DNA of 9,669 nt from an uncultured Eubacteriales bacterium. GTDB lineage: Bacteria; Bacillota_A; Clostridia; Christensenellales; Aristaeellaceae. Shown piece after piece: positions 7,072 to 9,669 of this stretch. A program made the position numbers and the translations under genes. Positions within the stretch are counted from its first letter, which is position 1, and each line of letters opens with the position of its first letter. The stretch spans positions 1-9,669 of the forward strand of contig CACXEB010000397.1 in assembly GCA_902766515.1 (NCBI GenBank), written 5' to 3'. The notes beneath the pieces were generated by a model, which saw nothing but the letters and a program-made list of their open reading frames with translations, ran no database searches and was not told the origin of the DNA.

Positions 7072-7085
7072 ATCCTGTATGTCGG
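7067..7085. repeat. Perfect inverted repeat joining the two divergent operators
   Basis: CCGACAT (7067-7073) and ATGTCGG (7079-7085) are exact reverse complements separated by five bases. The palindrome arises where the outer half-sites of operators 2 and 3 face each other, but it extends past the GTCGG box by two further bases (AT), so it is a little longer than the two operators alone need. It could be a place where two activator dimers touch, or just a by-product of the facing sites. Confidence 0.7.
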
Positions 7086-7108
7086 ATTTGTGGTAAAACA
7101 GGTCGGAA
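7081..7108 (+). promoter_or_regulatory. Operator 3: 21-bp-period GTCGGA direct repeat facing the MATE-GH3 operon
   Basis: GTCGGA occurs at 7081-7086 and 7102-7107, exactly 21 bp apart in the same orientation, with TGGTAA between them (7091-7096). It has the layout of operators 1 and 2: box positions 1-6 and 22-27 and a YGGTAW core at positions 11-16. The second box ends 7 bp before the -35 of the MATE promoter, which would place a bound AraC-type protein against RNA polymerase as an activator. Confidence 0.8.
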
Positions 7109-7114
7109 TCCATA

Positions 7115-7144
7115 AAGACAGGCATCCGAAGAACGGAATATAAT
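7115..7144 (+). promoter_or_regulatory. Activator-dependent promoter of the MATE-GH3 operon
   Basis: A perfect -10 box TATAAT (7139-7144) follows AAGACA (7115-7120, four of six matches to the -35 consensus) after an 18-base spacer. Transcription would start near 7151, about 26 nt before the ATG at 7177. Operator 3 lies directly upstream. Because the -10 is ideal, this promoter may have the highest basal activity of the three operator-linked ones. Confidence 0.72.
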
Positions 7145-7176
7145 GCCTCTGTACCATGTCAAAGGAGGCTGCTGAG

Positions 7177-8550
7177 ATGCATAAAAACGGATCCGCTTCC
7201 TCTGTCAGCAATGAGGAGATGCTTCGTTCCGGCAAGTTCGGCATGATGGTTGCGAAGCTGTGCGTTCCCTCGATCCTGGTCATGCTGGTGATGGTGATCT
7301 ACCACATGGCGGATGTCTTCTTTATCGGCCAGACCGGTGACCCCAATAAAGTGGCTGCCGTGACATTGGCCGCCCCGATGTTTTCCATCCTCTCCGGCCT
7401 GGGCGTGCTGCTGGGAAACGGCGGATGCACGGCCATTTCCCTGGCGCTGGGACGGGGGGAATATGACAGGATCAAAAAGACCAGCGCCTTCGTCATCTGG
7501 GGCGCGCTGGGGATCGGCGTGATCTTCGCTGTGGTCGTCCTCTCCCTGCTGCGGTCCATCTGCGCCGTGCTGGGTGCAGATCATAGTACGGAGGCCTTCA
7601 CCGCCGAATACCTGCGCGTCATCGCGATGGGCGCGCCTGTCATCATGCTCACCAACGTCGTGCCTGCGCTCATTCGCGCCGACGGTTCCACCACCGACAG
7701 CATGATCGGCAACATGATCGGCACGATGCTGAACATCGCGCTGGATCCGCTTCTGATCACCACCTTCGGCCTGGGCGTGTCCGGCGCAGCCATCGCCACG
7801 GTGGCGGCAAACGTGGTCAGCCTGGCGTATTTCGCCTATTTTTTCCGGACGAAGGGAAAGATCTATACGGTGAGCCCGAAGCATCTTTCGCTGAGGAGAG
7901 AAATCGTCGCGCCCGTTCTCTCCCTGGGCCTGCCCATGAGCATCGCGACCATCCTGGGCAGCGTCTCCACGGCAGTCGCCAACAATCTGATGATGGCTTA
8001 CGGCGCTGTCGCCGTTTCCGGCCAGAGCGTGGCCGCCCGTATCGGCCAGATCATTTCCATGGTGGTCCTGGGCATCTGCATGGGCATGCAGCCTGCCATA
8101 TCGTTCAATTACGGCGCAAAGAATCTTTCGCGTCTGACGGATATCCTGAAAAAGACCACCGGCCTGGCCGTGATCGCCGGCACCGTGCTTTCCGCCCTAT
8201 GCCTGGTTTTCCGTGACCCGCTGCTGAACGCCTTCCTGAATGATCCGGACGTCCTGGCCGTCGGCCGGGTTTGCCTGCTGGCCTCCATCGTGATCGGTCC
8301 CTTCCTGGGCTTCTACCAGATCTGCACGACCTACCTGCAGGCCTCCGGAAAGTCAAAGCAGGCGATCGTTGTCTCCCTGTTGGAAAAAGGGCTGGTGTAT
8401 CTGCCAGTGTTGTTTTTGATGCATCTGCTGTTCGGGATGAATGGCATCATCTTCGCAACGACAGTGACTACCGTCATTTCCGCTGTAGCTGCATTGGCCT
8501 TCTGTTACAAGGATTTCCGTCACGAGCTGATCAAAGGAGCCGCTGATTGA
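7177..8550 (+). CDS. MATE family efflux transporter (MepA-like)
   Basis: A 457-residue membrane protein of the usual MATE length with about twelve hydrophobic segments. It shows the two-fold repeat of the family: the first half begins KLCVPSILVMLVMVIYHMADVFFIGQTGD (about residues 27-55) and the second half has LGLPMSIATILGSVSTAVANNLM with MGMQPAISFNYGAKN at about 302-316, a hallmark stretch of bacterial MATE pumps. MATE proteins export organic cations, drugs or metabolites in exchange for Na+ or H+. The start is placed at 7177 because AAAGGAGG (7161-7168) is 8 bases upstream; an in-frame ATG at 7156 lies before that ribosome site. It is the first gene of the plus-strand operon, 30 bp before GH3, and shares the regulon operator with a sugar importer and an esterase. 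Export of an aglycone or other by-product of glycoside breakdown is a reasonable but unproven idea. Confidence 0.94.
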   Translation: MHKNGSASSVSNEEMLRSGKFGMMVAKLCVPSILVMLVMVIYHMADVFFIGQTGDPNKVAAVTLAAPMFSILSGLGVLLGNGGCTAISLALGRGEYDRIKKTSAFVIWGALGIGVIFAVVVLSLLRSICAVLGADHSTEAFTAEYLRVIAMGAPVIMLTNVVPALIRADGSTTDSMIGNMIGTMLNIALDPLLITTFGLGVSGAAIATVAANVVSLAYFAYFFRTKGKIYTVSPKHLSLRREIVAPVLSLGLPMSIATILGSVSTAVANNLMMAYGAVAVSGQSVAARIGQIISMVVLGICMGMQPAISFNYGAKNLSRLTDILKKTTGLAVIAGTVLSALCLVFRDPLLNAFLNDPDVLAVGRVCLLASIVIGPFLGFYQICTTYLQASGKSKQAIVVSLLEKGLVYLPVLFLMHLLFGMNGIIFATTVTTVISAVAALAFCYKDFRHELIKGAAD

Positions 8551-8580
8551 TTCAGCGTATCCCAAAGAGGAGGTATCGCC

Positions 8581-9669
8581 ATGAACCCACAGGAAGTACT
8601 GAAACAAATGACCCTGGAAGAGAAGGCCGCCTTTGTTTCCGGCCATGATTTCTGGCATACCAAGGCCATCGAGCGCCTTGGCGTGCCTTCGGTCATGATG
8701 TGCGACGGTCCTCACGGCCTGCGTAAGCAGGAGGGCGAAGGAGACCATCTCGGCATTAACAAGAGCATCGAGACGGTCTGTTATCCCACCGCCGCAGCCC
8801 TGGCCTCGTCCTTTGACCGGGACGTGATGCGCCGGCTGGGCGAAGCCCTGGGCCGCGAATGCCAGGCCGAGGATGTGGCGATGCTGCTGGGACCCGGGCT
8901 GAATATCAAACGCAGTCCCCTGTGCGGCAGAAACTTTGAATACTTTTCCGAGGATCCGTACCTGGCGGGCGAGATGGGCGCTGCCTATGTACAGGCGCTG
9001 CAGGGAGAAGGCGTAGCAGCCTGCGCCAAGCACTTTGCCTGCAACGATCAGGAGACGGAGCGCATGACCGGCTCCTCCAACATGGATGAGCGCACCCTGC
9101 GGGAGATCTACCTGCCCGCATTTGAGGCCGTGGTGAAGAATGGCAGGACCCGCAGCCTCATGTGCGCCTATAACGCGATCAACGGCATATTCTGTGCGGA
9201 AAACAAGATGCTGCTGACGGATATACTGCGCAGGGAATGGGGCTCCGAGGCCTTTGTGGTCACCGACTGGGGAGCAGTGAAGGACCGCGCCGGGGGCGTG
9301 GCTGCCGGTCTCGACCTGGAAATGCCCGGTGGGCCCAACGCCACCGGCGAGGAGGTGCTGGCCGCTGTGCGGGGCGGCAGACTCGCCGAAACGGATCTGG
9401 ACAAGGCCGTGCTGCGGCTGCTGAATTTTGTTCAGCAATCTGTGGCGCAGCGGAAGACCGGCGTTGCCATTGACCGGGAAGAATGCCGGAAGCTGGCCCG
9501 GAAATTGGCTGGTGAGTGCGCCGTCCTGATGAAGAACGATAACGGAACGCTGCCCCTGAAGGAAGGCCGGTCTGTGGCCTTCATCGGGGAATTTGCGGAA
9601 AAGCCCCGGTACCAGGGCGCGGGCTCGAGTCACATCAACGTTCCCCACCCGGTCAGCGCACTGGAGACA
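8581..9669 (+). CDS. Glycoside hydrolase family 3, beta-glucosidase-like (cut by right edge)
   Basis: The first 363 codons are present and remain open to the right edge. The start MNPQEVLKQMTLEEKAAFVSGHDFWHT is typical of GH3 enzymes, and AGGAGG lies 7 bases before the ATG. Landmarks of the GH3 TIM-barrel follow in order: MCDGPHGLR with sugar-binding Asp42, GPGLNIKRSPLCGRNFEYFS with EDPYLAG (about 103-127), Lys150-His151 in AKHFACNDQE, and the catalytic nucleophile Asp229 in VVTDWGA. The start of the second, alpha/beta-sandwich domain is visible (LMKNDNGTLPL, VAFIGEFAEKPRYQGAGSSH), where the acid/base residue and any further domain would lie beyond the edge. There is no signal peptide, so it acts inside the cell on imported sugars or glycosides. 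It probably releases terminal beta-linked glucose; xylose or arabinose are possible in this family. It is co-transcribed with the MATE gene. Confidence 0.95.
   Translation, partial: MNPQEVLKQMTLEEKAAFVSGHDFWHTKAIERLGVPSVMMCDGPHGLRKQEGEGDHLGINKSIETVCYPTAAALASSFDRDVMRRLGEALGRECQAEDVAMLLGPGLNIKRSPLCGRNFEYFSEDPYLAGEMGAAYVQALQGEGVAACAKHFACNDQETERMTGSSNMDERTLREIYLPAFEAVVKNGRTRSLMCAYNAINGIFCAENKMLLTDILRREWGSEAFVVTDWGAVKDRAGGVAAGLDLEMPGGPNATGEEVLAAVRGGRLAETDLDKAVLRLLNFVQQSVAQRKTGVAIDREECRKLARKLAGECAVLMKNDNGTLPLKEGRSVAFIGEFAEKPRYQGAGSSHINVPHPVSALET

Noticed and set aside
6993..7283. Minus-strand open frame of 96 codons covering the divergent promoter region
   Set aside because: It overlaps the MATE N-terminus antisense and runs through both operators and promoters; no ribosome site or family resemblance was seen.
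7159..7884. Minus-strand open frame of 241 codons opposite the MATE gene
   Set aside because: It is very rich in His, Asp, Gln and Arg, as expected for the antisense of a hydrophobic membrane protein, and overlaps the MATE start region.
8353..9648. Minus-strand open frame of 431 codons opposite the GH3 gene and the end of the MATE gene
   Set aside because: The plus strand carries unmistakable GH3 motifs in the same stretch; the antisense frame spans two genes and has no recognisable domain.

Overview
The window looks like a carbohydrate-utilisation locus from a fairly GC-rich member of the Clostridia or a related Bacillota lineage. The grounds are strong AGGAGG ribosome binding sites about 7-9 nt before almost every start, a YesM-like sensor kinase, a YesL/DUF624 protein and an LplABC/YtcQ-type sugar importer with no ATPase gene beside it. 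The exact organism cannot be told from the sequence. No rRNA, tRNA, insertion sequence or CRISPR array was seen, and no gene-free stretch exceeds about 210 bases.

Layout. On the minus strand, read right to left from a divergent promoter region (6968-7176): a DUF624 (YesL-type) membrane protein, then a 706-residue tannase/feruloyl-esterase-like alpha/beta hydrolase. Next comes a second minus-strand unit with its own promoter: a solute-binding protein and two permeases (SBP, LplB-like, LplC-like). A hairpin terminator at 285-311 ends it. Beyond the hairpin is the 5' end of a sensor histidine kinase, cut by the left edge, with its own likely promoter overlapping the terminator. On the plus strand, from the same divergent region: a MATE-family efflux transporter, then a GH3 glycoside hydrolase cut by the right edge.

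The strongest non-coding signal is a 28-bp operator present three times, always just upstream of a transcription unit: 4103-4130 (importer), 7044-7071 (DUF624-esterase) and 7081-7108 (MATE-GH3). Each copy has two GTCGGA-type boxes exactly 21 bp apart in direct orientation with a GGTA core between them. Each ends 7 bp before a weak -35 element that is followed by a -10-like box at 17-18 bp. This is the geometry expected of an AraC-type activator, such as the YesN-type response regulator that usually partners a YesM-type kinase. That regulator is probably encoded just beyond the left edge.

Taken together, I infer one regulon: sense a glycan or plant glycoside, import it with the CUT1-type transporter, remove acyl groups with the esterase, remove sugar with GH3, and perhaps expel the leftover aglycone or another toxic product through the MATE pump. 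The regulon membership rests on sequence seen here. The substrate and the role of the pump are inference.
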